Positions 1-9,301 of a stretch of DNA of 60,248 nucleotides are shown here, piece after piece. The DNA is taken from positions 1-60,248 of the forward strand of contig JAIYDA010000024.1 in the NCBI GenBank assembly GCA_027487735.1. The letters run 5' to 3'. The DNA is from Planctomycetaceae bacterium (lineage in GTDB: Bacteria > Planctomycetota > Phycisphaerae > Phycisphaerales > UBA1924). Position 1 is the first letter of the stretch. Every line of letters begins with the position of its first letter. Made by a program: the position numbers and the translations under genes. A model generated the notes under the pieces. It worked only from the letters and a program-made list of their open reading frames with translations, did no database searches and was not told where the DNA came from.

Positions 1-3000
1 CCCGGTTGGTATCACCTGATTCGCGTACGCATCGGTGTTCCACCGCAGCGATGTCTTGTAGCTCGGAGTACAGAGCGGCGGCACCGGCGGATTGCCTTGA
101 CCAGGCTGACGCAACAGATTCTCGTGCAAGAAGACATTCGTGCCAGGGCACAAGCAGGGCGGCAGGTTGTCCACCACCGTGCAATCCTCTTTCAGTTCAC
201 GCTCTTCGTTCGCGATGTACACAATGCGGCTTGCCCACCGCCGACCATTCGGAAACAGCACGTCCGACAGTCGACCCTCAGGGTTGTTATGCCCATACGC
301 CGTGACATACGCCAGCGGCGGCGTGTACGCCCGCGTCCCAACCTCCGGCAGCCGCTTCCACGACCCGCTCTGAGGCTGCCCCGGTGCCCACGACGGCAAC
401 GGACCCGGTATCACGCTCGCTACCTGTGTCTGATTGTCAAAGGACCCGACCCCCGTCAGTGAATATGCTTCAGCAGAAATCGTAACAGTCGCGCTCTCCG
501 ATGGTTCCACGTCCACCAGCGTCAGCACAGGCCTGCCATCGCCATCATGCATGAATCGCGTGAACGACAGCGATTGCAAGTCCTCGGCACCGTTGCCCAC
601 AGTCGTCGGAACAAGCGGATCCGCCACCAGCCCACTCGCCGACCACATCATCACCCCGCGCTCGTCATACCACTCCCGCTCGATGGGGAAGTACCACGTT
701 GCGTTTGTCCCAGGCCGCTGCTGCCGCGGCGGCCCCACCACCATCCGCGACTTCACGGGCCGCTCCGCCATGGGTTTGTTCGCCCAAGTGCCGGAGTTGT
801 CACGCCACGTCAACGTGTACGTCGAGCTCGCACCCGCAGTCACGGGCGACGACACATACGCAGTGAAGTTCACCGCTGGCACCGTTGCCGCAGCCGCTGC
901 AACGGAATCGGTGAACACCGTGCTCACTTCCACGTCGAACTCACCTGCCGGAGCGGGCGCCCCGCCCGTGTTCGGCAATGGCGAGGCGGTCGGATCCCGC
1001 CACGCACTCCACGATTGCGTGAACTTGGGGCCCGCGAAGCTGTTCGGCGGCAACGCGCCGGGCGGCGGTCCATCTTCCAAGAACGCACGCCCAGACTGAA
1101 TCCACGTGCGTTCTGGTCGCAGGGAGATCAGCTTGTCCTTGTGCCACTCATCGCCGCTTGCGACGCAGGATGTCGCGACGTTGCGGCAATGCACCACAGG
1201 CACGTATGAATACGCCGTCACAAGTCCTTGCGTGTTCGCACGCGTGACGGACCCCTCCGCACCATACCGAGCCGCCGCCCATCCCGTCGACCGACGCTCC
1301 ACCAGGACCACCTCGTTGCGCAGATGCGACACCGGATCAGGCACTCGCTCGCCCGTCACAGGGTCGAACGCCGTGTCCGCCGTCGGGAACGGCCACCCCT
1401 TCGCCGCGAAGATCGCCGACACCTTCTCGTAGATGAACTCCTCCCCAAGCCCGCCCCCCGACATCGTCATCTGCCCAGTCGCCGAGTCGATCAGCCACGT
1501 CGTATCCCGCAGCACAATCCCGGCACCACTCACCTCGACCACACGCCGGCTGACTTGGCCGGCCTTGATTCCATTCGGACCGTCGTACGACCCGGTCGTC
1601 GCGTTGTGCCAAGCCGAACCGGTTCCGTCGGGACGTGGGGCCGTCGTATCCTCAAACTCATCGATGACATTGATCCACCGGATGGCCCGCTGATCCGCTG
1701 GGGCCAGATGAGCGGCGGTGCGATCTGCCGTTGTCTTTGGATAGCCTCTCCACTGATAAGGTACCACAAACATGCTTCGGTGAATGTGATGCAAGTCACC
1801 GATGTAACTGCTTTGGGAATGTCCCGCAGTAATCCCAGCATCCGGCACAACGACCAGCCTGTTGATGCGCATTACCCTTCGGTCACCCTCCGGGCCTGTC
1901 AGCGAAACCACACGCGGCAACACCCCCCGAGCGAATTGATTCTCTGATACCAGCCGAGACACATCCGAGACGCCACGTAGGAAGTTTCCCGCCTGCAGCT
2001 GAGACCTACTTGGGGATTGCTCCGAGTTGCCGGAAATACCATAGACGGGAGCTTCCAGGGGAATCTTGCTATCACCATCACCGATGAACCAGCGACGCGA
2101 AGCAAACCCGAACACTAGTTGGCGAAGCAAGTCCGTGTCCTGGAAGTTACCGAGAGCAATGTCATTCGCACTGAACGGGTCGTTCTTGCTCGACGTGTTA
2201 CCGTAGAGTTCTCCTTGATCAGGACGATAGATGTCCGTCTTGCGAGCAAGCACATCGACCAACCGCGCAAGGTCATCTTCCTCGAAGATCGCCGCGAGTG
2301 GATTGGAATACCCGTGGCCGCTGTTAAAAGACGGGCCGAGCGGAAGACTAGGTCCGGCATTACGGTTTCCTTGATGCTTCTCGTACAAGAATACACGACG
2401 CTTGCTCGACGCTCGATCCACTGCCTCGTGAGGTCGCTTCTCGAGTGTTGTCGTCTTCACGAGGTGCGGAATGGAATGCAGGAAGTTCTTGCCAAACGGA
2501 TAACTACTACTTGGCGGCCCGCTCGGGTACATCGCATAGGCATACGTCACCTGCGCCGACCATTTGTCTCGGAGGATACTCCACGCGCCCTGCTGTGATG
2601 CGGAGAAGACATATCCAACGAGATTGTCGGCGTCCCGAATCGCATCCGGCGTGTGAACAGCTTGCGGCAATCGATCCAAGCACGAGGCTTGCACCGCGTC
2701 TGCTGAACACCCGTGGTCAAAGTCATATCGCGCGGGCACGCAGAGCGCATCGCCAAGTTGTGAGAGCAACTGTGCCACCTCTGTACTGTGCTCAAATGCA
2801 TAAATACGGTTCACTACGCGACGACCATACGCCTGTTGATATTGATCCCACCACGCCTTATTGCCGCTCTCGTATCCATAACAATTATGTGTATACAATC
2901 CACCAGTGTTCGCCCCTGCGATTCGATAGTGGTAAAGCAACGTCCACACAAGCTCATCCCCGTTGAAGATCTCGATCTTGGAGAGCTGCCCCTTGGACGG

Positions 3001-4560
3001 ACACGTCTGCAAGCATCGACTGCACAGTGGGGTGATTGGCTCGCAAAGCCCCAAATCTATTAAGTCCGTTGGCGTCCTGTTCTCCTTCATGAGTTGAAAC
3101 TGCTGCATGCCGCAGTAGTGCAGCTTCGCCCGCGCGCCGCCCCGCGTCCGAATCTCAGTACATAATGCATAGTAGGGAATCCCGTACCCGGGTTGATCGG
3201 ATCGGCCATACGGACTGCCACTTACGCTGCCCGTCAGCCCATCTGGAGATAGCAGCGGACGATCGTGGAACGAGCCCGCTGCTTTCGGATGCTGAATCGC
3301 AGGGTCAGCAGGGTCGTCAATCCACCTATACAGCGCTCGGGCTTGTTCATTCTCGCGTATAAATGGCGGGGGAGCCCAGATTGTGAGGGGGATGTCCTCC
3401 GGCACGAACTTGCCGGCATGAACATGACCAACCGCTTGGAAGACGTACGTCAGAGCGCCGTCGTACATGTCAATCGTAAATCGCGTCGGGGGCGTGAGCC
3501 ACAAACGCGTCGAAGCATCGTATTGCTGCCCATTGTGGTACAGTCGAGCTCGGAACCTTGGTGGAGCCTCATAAGTGCCATTGCTCTCAATGAACTGAAA
3601 CGGAATCGAGTGAAATGCATCCAGGACCAAGTATGTCACTCGTGCGTTACTACCAACGACGTCTGGCAATGCTGAATCGATGAGCAGTATCGGGTTTTCA
3701 CTGCTCATCCATCCCTCCCCTGTCCAGTCCCACCAGCGGTCATGGGTGTAGTCTCTATCTGTGTCTGTGTTGCGGTCATGCCCCATGCGATCCGCAGAGC
3801 GAGTACGCATCAATCGAAACTCACCACCAACAATCGGTAGCGAGAGGTCATTCACTTGCGCCAACTGGAGGCCCGTCACGAGGTCGACCTGGCCTTCGAG
3901 CGTCGGGCGGGTGATTCCGGGCAACGCTGTCGCCTCGCCGCGGGTCGCACTGTCCAACAAAGCGACCGTTGAAGCACCTAGGTTGCCTGCCGGCGGAACA
4001 AAGTCGCCAATCGCTGGAAGCGCCGTAAGGCTCAGGTTGAGCGGAAACCCGAAAATGCCCTGCGGACCAACGCTTGGCTGACTTCTACACTCAGTAAAAG
4101 CCGCACTCATACCTTGTGAAAGATCGCCGAACGGTGGATCGATGTTTGCCGGGTACCCCGGTCCTTCAGACCCGACTCCGAGCCGATGCACTGACGACCA
4201 ACAACTCGACCAAAAGTGTGTTCGCGACTCCGCAGGCAGCTGCGCCCACGACAAGTTATCACCAGTCGGCTGGGACGGGTCCGCAACAAACCCCCAGCTC
4301 ACCGCACATCCTGTGCTCGGCGCAAGGTGTGCCTGAGTTTCGCAAGGCAACGTCGCCGTGCCACAACCATTTTCCAGCGCTTGTCCTGGGACATACCCGA
4401 TCGGAAGCGCCTGCAACTGCTGCTCCGGCCACGCCCCCGGCAGCACCACCGGCGGTGGCGGCACCAGCTGCCCGAGCGCGGGCAGCGCAGTGCCCGCCAC
4501 AATCCATGCCTGAACCGCGACCATCCCGCGCGCCATGCGCGACCACATAGCAGTCGTCAT
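1..4560 (-). CDS. Giant exported RHS/YD-repeat-like protein, N-terminal part (runs off left edge)
   Basis: The minus strand is open without a single stop from an ATG at 4560 to base 1, giving 1520 codons and no C terminus in the window. I checked the frame triplet by triplet. The start MTTAMWSRMARGMVAVQAWI is followed by a hydrophobic stretch and an ALG-Q site, which looks like a Sec signal peptide (residues 1-33). Around residues 230-300 come 'DLVTGLQLAQVNDLSLPIVG' and 'WWDWTGEGWMSSENPILLI', a module I associate with RHS/YD-repeat proteins of planctomycetes. Residues about 460-520 are rich in cysteine. Near the left edge 'GRLSDVLFPNGRRW' and 'WNTDAYANQV' resemble degenerate YD repeats. The RHS core and any toxin tip would lie further left. 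GGGAG about 10 bases upstream may be the ribosome site. The gene is more AT-rich by eye than its neighbours. The exact family is inferred; the open frame is certain. Confidence 0.8.
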   Translation of the reverse strand, partial: MTTAMWSRMARGMVAVQAWIVAGTALPALGQLVPPPPVVLPGAWPEQQLQALPIGYVPGQALENGCGTATLPCETQAHLAPSTGCAVSWGFVADPSQPTGDNLSWAQLPAESRTHFWSSCWSSVHRLGVGSEGPGYPANIDPPFGDLSQGMSAAFTECRSQPSVGPQGIFGFPLNLSLTALPAIGDFVPPAGNLGASTVALLDSATRGEATALPGITRPTLEGQVDLVTGLQLAQVNDLSLPIVGGEFRLMRTRSADRMGHDRNTDTDRDYTHDRWWDWTGEGWMSSENPILLIDSALPDVVGSNARVTYLVLDAFHSIPFQFIESNGTYEAPPRFRARLYHNGQQYDASTRLWLTPPTRFTIDMYDGALTYVFQAVGHVHAGKFVPEDIPLTIWAPPPFIRENEQARALYRWIDDPADPAIQHPKAAGSFHDRPLLSPDGLTGSVSGSPYGRSDQPGYGIPYYALCTEIRTRGGARAKLHYCGMQQFQLMKENRTPTDLIDLGLCEPITPLCSRCLQTCPSKGQLSKIEIFNGDELVWTLLYHYRIAGANTGGLYTHNCYGYESGNKAWWDQYQQAYGRRVVNRIYAFEHSTEVAQLLSQLGDALCVPARYDFDHGCSADAVQASCLDRLPQAVHTPDAIRDADNLVGYVFSASQQGAWSILRDKWSAQVTYAYAMYPSGPPSSSYPFGKNFLHSIPHLVKTTTLEKRPHEAVDRASSKRRVFLYEKHQGNRNAGPSLPLGPSFNSGHGYSNPLAAIFEEDDLARLVDVLARKTDIYRPDQGELYGNTSSKNDPFSANDIALGNFQDTDLLRQLVFGFASRRWFIGDGDSKIPLEAPVYGISGNSEQSPSRSQLQAGNFLRGVSDVSRLVSENQFARGVLPRVVSLTGPEGDRRVMRINRLVVVPDAGITAGHSQSSYIGDLHHIHRSMFVVPYQWRGYPKTTADRTAAHLAPADQRAIRWINVIDEFEDTTAPRPDGTGSAWHNATTGSYDGPNGIKAGQVSRRVVEVSGAGIVLRDTTWLIDSATGQMTMSGGGLGEEFIYEKVSAIFAAKGWPFPTADTAFDPVTGERVPDPVSHLRNEVVLVERRSTGWAAARYGAEGSVTRANTQGLVTAYSYVPVVHCRNVATSCVASGDEWHKDKLISLRPERTWIQSGRAFLEDGPPPGALPPNSFAGPKFTQSWSAWRDPTASPLPNTGGAPAPAGEFDVEVSTVFTDSVAAAAATVPAVNFTAYVSSPVTAGASSTYTLTWRDNSGTWANKPMAERPVKSRMVVGPPRQQRPGTNATWYFPIEREWYDERGVMMWSASGLVADPLVPTTVGNGAEDLQSLSFTRFMHDGDGRPVLTLVDVEPSESATVTISAEAYSLTGVGSFDNQTQVASVIPGPLPSWAPGQPQSGSWKRLPEVGTRAYTPPLAYVTAYGHNNPEGRLSDVLFPNGRRWASRIVYIANEERELKEDCTVVDNLPPCLCPGTNVFLHENLLRQPGQGNPPVPPLCTPSYKTSLRWNTDAYANQVIPTG

Positions 4561-4907
4561 AAGAACTCTCCCGCACTGGTGTCCCTTGCCGCCCCTTCCC
4601 GAGCGTGCCTGAGGGCTACAGCCTGCTGGCGAGCACTCTACCAAATTCGCTTGCGCCGCACAAGCGTGTATTTGCAAGATCGCGAAAGAAGCGCGCAAGT
4701 GCTTTCGTGCTTTGCTTCTGACTCAAATTCACGTGGTGCGTCATCACACATACGATTGTCGTGTTTGCCACAGTTTTGTGCGTTCCTGTGCGATGTACAC
4801 ACAGATTCGTGTGTTCGCGCGACTCGACTCGCGCGAGCCAGCGCGCTTCGCGCATTCGATCACTGCGTTTGCCTTGCGGCTTCGTCGCTTTCTGATATCA
4901 TGCTCGC
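4561..4907. promoter_or_regulatory. Divergent intergenic region between the RHS-like gene and gspD
   Basis: These 347 bases separate two divergent genes and hold no convincing gene. A -10-like TATCAT lies at 4896-4901, only six bases before the gspD ATG, with TTGCGG at 4874-4879 as a weak -35. That suggests a very short or absent leader for gspD. Alternating CG-rich stretches at about 4808-4850 can fold but form no clear operator. The promoter of the minus-strand gene was not identified. Confidence 0.4.
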
Positions 4908-7139
4908 ATGGGCGGACGTGGTCTTTCGTTCTCGATGTTCGCACGCTGCGCGATGCTCATCGCCGCTTGCTGGCCCATGCCCAACGCACGTGCGCAAGCC
5001 GTCGTCGCGCCAGCGCAACCTTCCAATCAACCCGTCGTCCAGCCCAACGACTCGCTCGCCCTCGCAGACCTTGTTGCACTCGCCGCGCAGCGAGCGAAGG
5101 TCCGCCTCGAGTTTGACCCAGCGCTTCTCACCGGATCGGTCGCACTCGCTCTCCCAACGGGCGTTTCCGACCGCGAGCTTTGGTCGCTCACGGGCCAGGT
5201 CCTCGCGCAGCGCGGCTTCACCACGGTGCGTCTGGCTGGTGCCACCTCACTCAGCGTGGTGCGAAGCGCCGAGGCTGCGTCGCTCGCCGCGATCGATGTC
5301 GCTGCCGATGCTCGCGCCCAAACGCCAGCCTTCCCACCTGCGTTTTCCGCCCGTGCCGTCCCTGTGCTCAGCGGCAACACCCGCTCCGCGATCGACGCGC
5401 TCCGTCCTCTCCTGTCCAAGGGCGTCGGAGCTGTCAACCCGCTGGGCGAGTCGGGCGTCATCGTCGTCGCCGACTACACCTCCAAGCTCGACGAGGTGCT
5501 GCGCATCCTCGACACGGTTGAAGCCCCAAGGCCCAGCGGCGTTGTGCTCGAGCCCGTCGTTGTGCGTTTCGCTAAGCCCTCCGCGCTCGCGGCACTCGTC
5601 ACGCAAGTGAGCACCAAGCAGCAAGCCGTGGGCGGGCCCAAGGTTTCGGGCGAGCTTGTCGCGTCCGACGCCGACGCGACGGTCTACATCATCGCCCCCA
5701 GCGCGCACGCGCAGCACTGGAAGGACCTCCTCGCGCAGTTCGATCGTGCCGAGCCCCTCGAAACCCACGACTATCGCCCCGCCACCTTCGCTGCGAGCGA
5801 TGTCGCCGCGCTGCTCGAGGAGTACCTCGCCTCCCTCCCCAACAAGAGCGAAGCGAAGGCCGCGATCGTGGTCGATGAGCTGACGGGCACCCTCATCATC
5901 ACCGCCGCGCCCTCGCTCCACGAGAAGGTCCGCAGTTTGCTCGCTCGCCTCGATGCGGCACAGACGGGCCCGCTCCCGCTCCGCTCGTTCCCCATCCGCA
6001 ACCGCCCCGTGGGCGAGCTGCTGCGCACGCTCGAACAACTCATCGACGCAGGTGCTCTTGCTTCCGACGGTTCAACCGACGCGAGCGCACTCCCCGCGCT
6101 CCGCGAGAGCGCCTCGCAAACGAGCTTCCGCGACGTGCGCACCGGCACCGCGCCGCTCCTGCCCAGCACGCCAAACCCAGCCCGCGAGGCAAGCTCCGGC
6201 GAGTCCTCTGGCCCGCGCCTCACTGCCGACGAATCCACCAACACTCTCATTGCGATCGCCGAGGCGCGCGTCCTTCGCCAGCTTGAGGACTTGCTCGTGT
6301 TGCTCGATGTTCGCCAACCCCAGGTCATGCTCGAGGTGCTGCTCGTCAGCGTGACCGACACCGAAGCCATCAACCTCGGCATCGAGCTCGAGAAGCTCGG
6401 AACCATCGACGGCGGGACGTACAAGCTCGCCTCGCTCTTTGGTCTCAGCTCCAGCGGCAGCGGCGGGCGCACCGTGGGAGACTCCACGGGCCTCACCGGC
6501 GCAGTCCTCAAGCCGGGCGAGTTCAGCGCGGTCGTGCGTGCGCTGCAAGCCGTCAACCTTGGTCGGTCCGTCTCGACGCCCAACGTCCTCGTCTCCAACA
6601 ACGAGCAAGCAACGTTCTCCTCGGTGTTGTCGCAGCCCTTCGTCCGCACCGACACGACGACCAACACCGCGACGAGTTCTTTCGGCGGCAGCGACTCTGC
6701 GGGCACGACCATCAGCGTGCGCCCGCAGATCGCGCAGGGCGATCACCTTGTGCTGACGTACAGCATCAACCTCAGCTCGTTTGTCGGTACACCCGCCGCT
6801 GCGGGCCTGCCGCCCCCCAAGCAGCAAACCAACGTCAACTCCGTCGCGACGATTCCCGACGGACACATCATCGCCGTGGGCGGGCTCGACCTCGTGAGCG
6901 ACAGCAAGAGCACGAGCCAAGTGCCCTTGCTCGGAGACATTCCGCTCGTCGGCGAGCTCTTCAAAAGCCGCTCGCGCGGGTCGAGCCGCAACAAGTTCTT
7001 TGCGTTCATCCGCGCCTCGGTGCTGCGCAGCGAGACGTTCGACGACCTGCGCTTCCAGAGCTTGCAAGCCGCCGACGCGGCGAGCGTCCCGCCCGATTGG
7101 CCCTCGGTCGAGCCCATGCTCATCGACGCTCCACGCTAA
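4908..7139 (+). CDS. gspD: Type II secretion / type IV pilus secretin (GspD/PilQ-like)
   Basis: This protein of 743 residues is an outer-membrane secretin, the multimeric gate through which type II secretion substrates or pilin fibres cross the outer membrane. An N-terminal hydrophobic stretch ending ARA-QA (residues 9-30) is a signal peptide. Residues about 40-450 hold the periplasmic N0/N1-like ring domains with the recurring 'IVVDELTGTLIITA' and 'LTADESTNTLIAIAEA' pattern. The C-terminal secretin domain covers about 480-710 and includes 'NVLVSNNEQATF' and the signature 'VPLLGDIPLVGELFKS' near residue 675. Length is normal for the family. It is the first gene of a tightly packed operon with gspE six bases downstream. 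The start is the first ATG of the frame and sits six bases after a -10-like TATCAT, so the mRNA may be leaderless. Confidence 0.93.
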   Translation: MGGRGLSFSMFARCAMLIAACWPMPNARAQAVVAPAQPSNQPVVQPNDSLALADLVALAAQRAKVRLEFDPALLTGSVALALPTGVSDRELWSLTGQVLAQRGFTTVRLAGATSLSVVRSAEAASLAAIDVAADARAQTPAFPPAFSARAVPVLSGNTRSAIDALRPLLSKGVGAVNPLGESGVIVVADYTSKLDEVLRILDTVEAPRPSGVVLEPVVVRFAKPSALAALVTQVSTKQQAVGGPKVSGELVASDADATVYIIAPSAHAQHWKDLLAQFDRAEPLETHDYRPATFAASDVAALLEEYLASLPNKSEAKAAIVVDELTGTLIITAAPSLHEKVRSLLARLDAAQTGPLPLRSFPIRNRPVGELLRTLEQLIDAGALASDGSTDASALPALRESASQTSFRDVRTGTAPLLPSTPNPAREASSGESSGPRLTADESTNTLIAIAEARVLRQLEDLLVLLDVRQPQVMLEVLLVSVTDTEAINLGIELEKLGTIDGGTYKLASLFGLSSSGSGGRTVGDSTGLTGAVLKPGEFSAVVRALQAVNLGRSVSTPNVLVSNNEQATFSSVLSQPFVRTDTTTNTATSSFGGSDSAGTTISVRPQIAQGDHLVLTYSINLSSFVGTPAAAGLPPPKQQTNVNSVATIPDGHIIAVGGLDLVSDSKSTSQVPLLGDIPLVGELFKSRSRGSSRNKFFAFIRASVLRSETFDDLRFQSLQAADAASVPPDWPSVEPMLIDAPR

Positions 7140-7145
7140 CTCATC

Positions 7146-8720
7146 ATGCCCAAAGCCGCCCAAGCTCCGCCGTCCGCCGACGCCTTCGCGCCGCCCAGCG
7201 AGCGGTTCCTTCGCGCAATCGCTCCCGACTTTGCCCGTCGGCACTTGCTCCTGAGCGAAGGCACCGTCGAGCGCGATGGTGTCCACGTCGAGCAGTTGCT
7301 CATCGCCGATCGCACGCCCGAGCTTGTCATTCATAACGTCGCCGCGTTGCTGCGGTCGCCCGTGCACACGCGGCGCGTTCCGTCCGAGGCTCTCGCGCGC
7401 CGAATCGACGCCGTGTATCGCGATGCCAGCAGCGCGCCCACCGAGCCCGCCCCAAGTGTCCTGCCACCCCGCACTGGCCCCTCCTTCGACAGCCAGGTCG
7501 AGGCAACGCTCGCCGCGTCGGAGCAAGACCTCCTCCGCACCGATGGCAAAGCCGCGCTCGTCCGCCTCGTCGACCTCATCCTCTTCGAGGCCCTCTCGCA
7601 TCGCGCAAGCGACGTGCACATCCACCCCTCGCGCGAGTGCACGCTCGTGCGCGTGCGCGTCGACGGCTCGCTTCGCACGCTTCGCCGCCTGCCGCCCGCC
7701 TTTGGCACGCCTATCGCCAGCAGAATCAAGGTCATGGCGGGGCTCGACGTTGTCGAGCGTCGCATGCCGCAGGACGGCCGCGCATCGGTCACGCTGGGAG
7801 ACGCTACCGACCCGATGTTCCGGCGGGTGGAGATTCGCGTCAGCACCCTCCCTTCCACATTTGGCGAGCGCATCGTGCTGCGACTGCTCGACCCCGCACG
7901 CGCCAACCACGCTGCGAGCTTCGCGGGCCTTGGCATGCCCGATGCGCTTGCAAGCGCCTACGCCCTCCGCGTCAATCGCGCCAGCGGCATCGTGCTCTCC
8001 ACGGGCCCCACAGGCAGTGGCAAGACGACCACGCTCTACACCACGCTCGCGTGGCTTAGTGCCCACCACTTCCGCAGCCAGACCGAAGGGTGCGAGCTGA
8101 ACATGATGACCATCGAGGACCCCGTGGAGTACGACCTCTCGCATGGCGCGAGCACTCCACTCGTCATCAGCCAAACGCAAGTCGACGTGCGCAAGGGCAT
8201 GACCTTCGCCTCGGGGCTTCGCCACATTCTGCGCCAAGACCCCGACGTCATCATGGTGGGTGAGATTCGCGACGAAGAGACGGCGCGCATCGCCGTGCAG
8301 GCAAGCCTCACGGGCCACATCGTGCTCAGCACTCTGCACACGAACGACGCACCCTCTGCTATCGCGCGCTTGCTTGACCTCTCCATCGAACCTTTTCTGC
8401 TTGCTACCGCGCTCTCCGCGGTGCTCGCGCAGCGCCTCGTCCGCCTCTCTCACACCGAATGCCAGGGCCTGGGCTGCCCGGCCTGCCTGCACTCGGGCTT
8501 TGCGGGGCGCACGGGCATCTTTGAGCTGCTCATCGTCGACGAAGCCCTCCGCGCCGCCATCACCCGCGGCGCATCGACCGACGAACTGCATCGCGAGGCG
8601 ATCCGCTCGGGCATGATTCCCCTGCGTGACTCGGGCAGCGCCCTTGCTGCGGCTGGCGCGACCACCCTCGCTGAGGTCGAGCGTGTGATCGACCTCGACA
8701 TGGAGGTGCCCACCACATGA
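7146..8720 (+). CDS. gspE: Type II secretion/type IV pilus assembly ATPase (GspE/PilB)
   Basis: A cytoplasmic hexameric ATPase of 524 residues that powers pseudopilus or pilus assembly. It has the Walker A motif GPTGSGKTT near residue 288, an Asp box 'MMTIEDPVEYDL' near 320, the Walker B/'LRQDPDVIMVGEIRDEETA' block near 363 and a His box 'TGHIVLSTLHTNDAPSA' near 390. The zinc-binding region is unusual. The normal two CxxC pairs separated by a long loop are reduced to 'ECQGLGCPAC' (residues about 438-447), so the tetracysteine motif is incomplete. It follows gspD by six bases and its stop overlaps the next start by four bases (ATGA), so translation is probably coupled. Confidence 0.94.
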   Translation: MPKAAQAPPSADAFAPPSERFLRAIAPDFARRHLLLSEGTVERDGVHVEQLLIADRTPELVIHNVAALLRSPVHTRRVPSEALARRIDAVYRDASSAPTEPAPSVLPPRTGPSFDSQVEATLAASEQDLLRTDGKAALVRLVDLILFEALSHRASDVHIHPSRECTLVRVRVDGSLRTLRRLPPAFGTPIASRIKVMAGLDVVERRMPQDGRASVTLGDATDPMFRRVEIRVSTLPSTFGERIVLRLLDPARANHAASFAGLGMPDALASAYALRVNRASGIVLSTGPTGSGKTTTLYTTLAWLSAHHFRSQTEGCELNMMTIEDPVEYDLSHGASTPLVISQTQVDVRKGMTFASGLRHILRQDPDVIMVGEIRDEETARIAVQASLTGHIVLSTLHTNDAPSAIARLLDLSIEPFLLATALSAVLAQRLVRLSHTECQGLGCPACLHSGFAGRTGIFELLIVDEALRAAITRGASTDELHREAIRSGMIPLRDSGSALAAAGATTLAEVERVIDLDMEVPTT

Positions 8721-9301
8721 CCGCCCTCGCCCCCACCACGCGCCGCTCTGCCTGGCTGGTTGCTGCCGCCACTGCGCTGGCCTTCGCGGGCTTGCTGTTT
8801 GCTGTGCTGCCGCCAGCGCCCGTCGCGCGACCGCCGACCGCCGTGAACGCGAAGCCCGCTGCCCCACGCGAAGAAACTCCCGCAACTGCGCCCACCGACG
8901 ACGCGTTTGTTCTCGCCTTCGCTCGCCACGATGCAGTCCCGCAACCGCGCACCCCGCCGCCCGCGCCCGCCCCACCACCCGCCCCACCACCCGCACCGCC
9001 CCCTCCGCCCCAGCCGCCGCGCCTTGTCGCCATCGTCGCGCACGCTGGTTCTTTCGCCGCCCTTCTTTTCAGCCCAGCAACCAACTCCCTCGCCGAGTCG
9101 GTCGTGGGCTCACGCGTCGACGATTGGACTGTGCTCGCGCTCTCGCGCGATGCCATCACACTCCGTCACGTCGATGGAACCCGCGCGGAACTTTCGCTCT
9201 CCAGCAGTCCGCAGACCCAAACGTCCGCAGGCCCCTCTCCAGCAGCGCACGCTCCGAAGGCGCAGGCTCCGCAGCCCCAAGTGCCGGAGCGACCGCTGTG
9301 A
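8717..9301 (+). CDS. GspC/PulP-like inner-membrane secretion protein
   Basis: This 194-residue protein has one N-terminal membrane helix (residues about 12-35), then a long proline/alanine linker (about 75-98) and a small C-terminal beta-rich domain with 'VGSRVDDWTVLALSRDAITL'. A short N tail, one helix, a proline-rich linker and a homology-region-like 'vG..v.dw.v..i..d.v.l' strand pattern is what GspC and PilP proteins look like. In the family these connect the inner-membrane platform with the secretin. Similarity is weak, so the name rests on architecture and on its place after gspE. It overlaps gspE by four bases and the next gene by four bases (GTGA). Confidence 0.65.
   Translation: MTALAPTTRRSAWLVAAATALAFAGLLFAVLPPAPVARPPTAVNAKPAAPREETPATAPTDDAFVLAFARHDAVPQPRTPPPAPAPPPAPPPAPPPPPQPPRLVAIVAHAGSFAALLFSPATNSLAESVVGSRVDDWTVLALSRDAITLRHVDGTRAELSLSSSPQTQTSAGPSPAAHAPKAQAPQPQVPERPL

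Noticed and set aside
2119-2598. Plus-strand frames inside the left 4.5 kb
   Set aside because: They overlap the single open minus-strand frame of 1520 codons, which has a signal peptide and recognisable modules.
6072-8996. A 974-codon open frame antisense to gspD/gspE
   Set aside because: It is arginine/glycine-rich with no family pattern. The opposite strand encodes clear secretion genes; this is a high-GC shadow frame.
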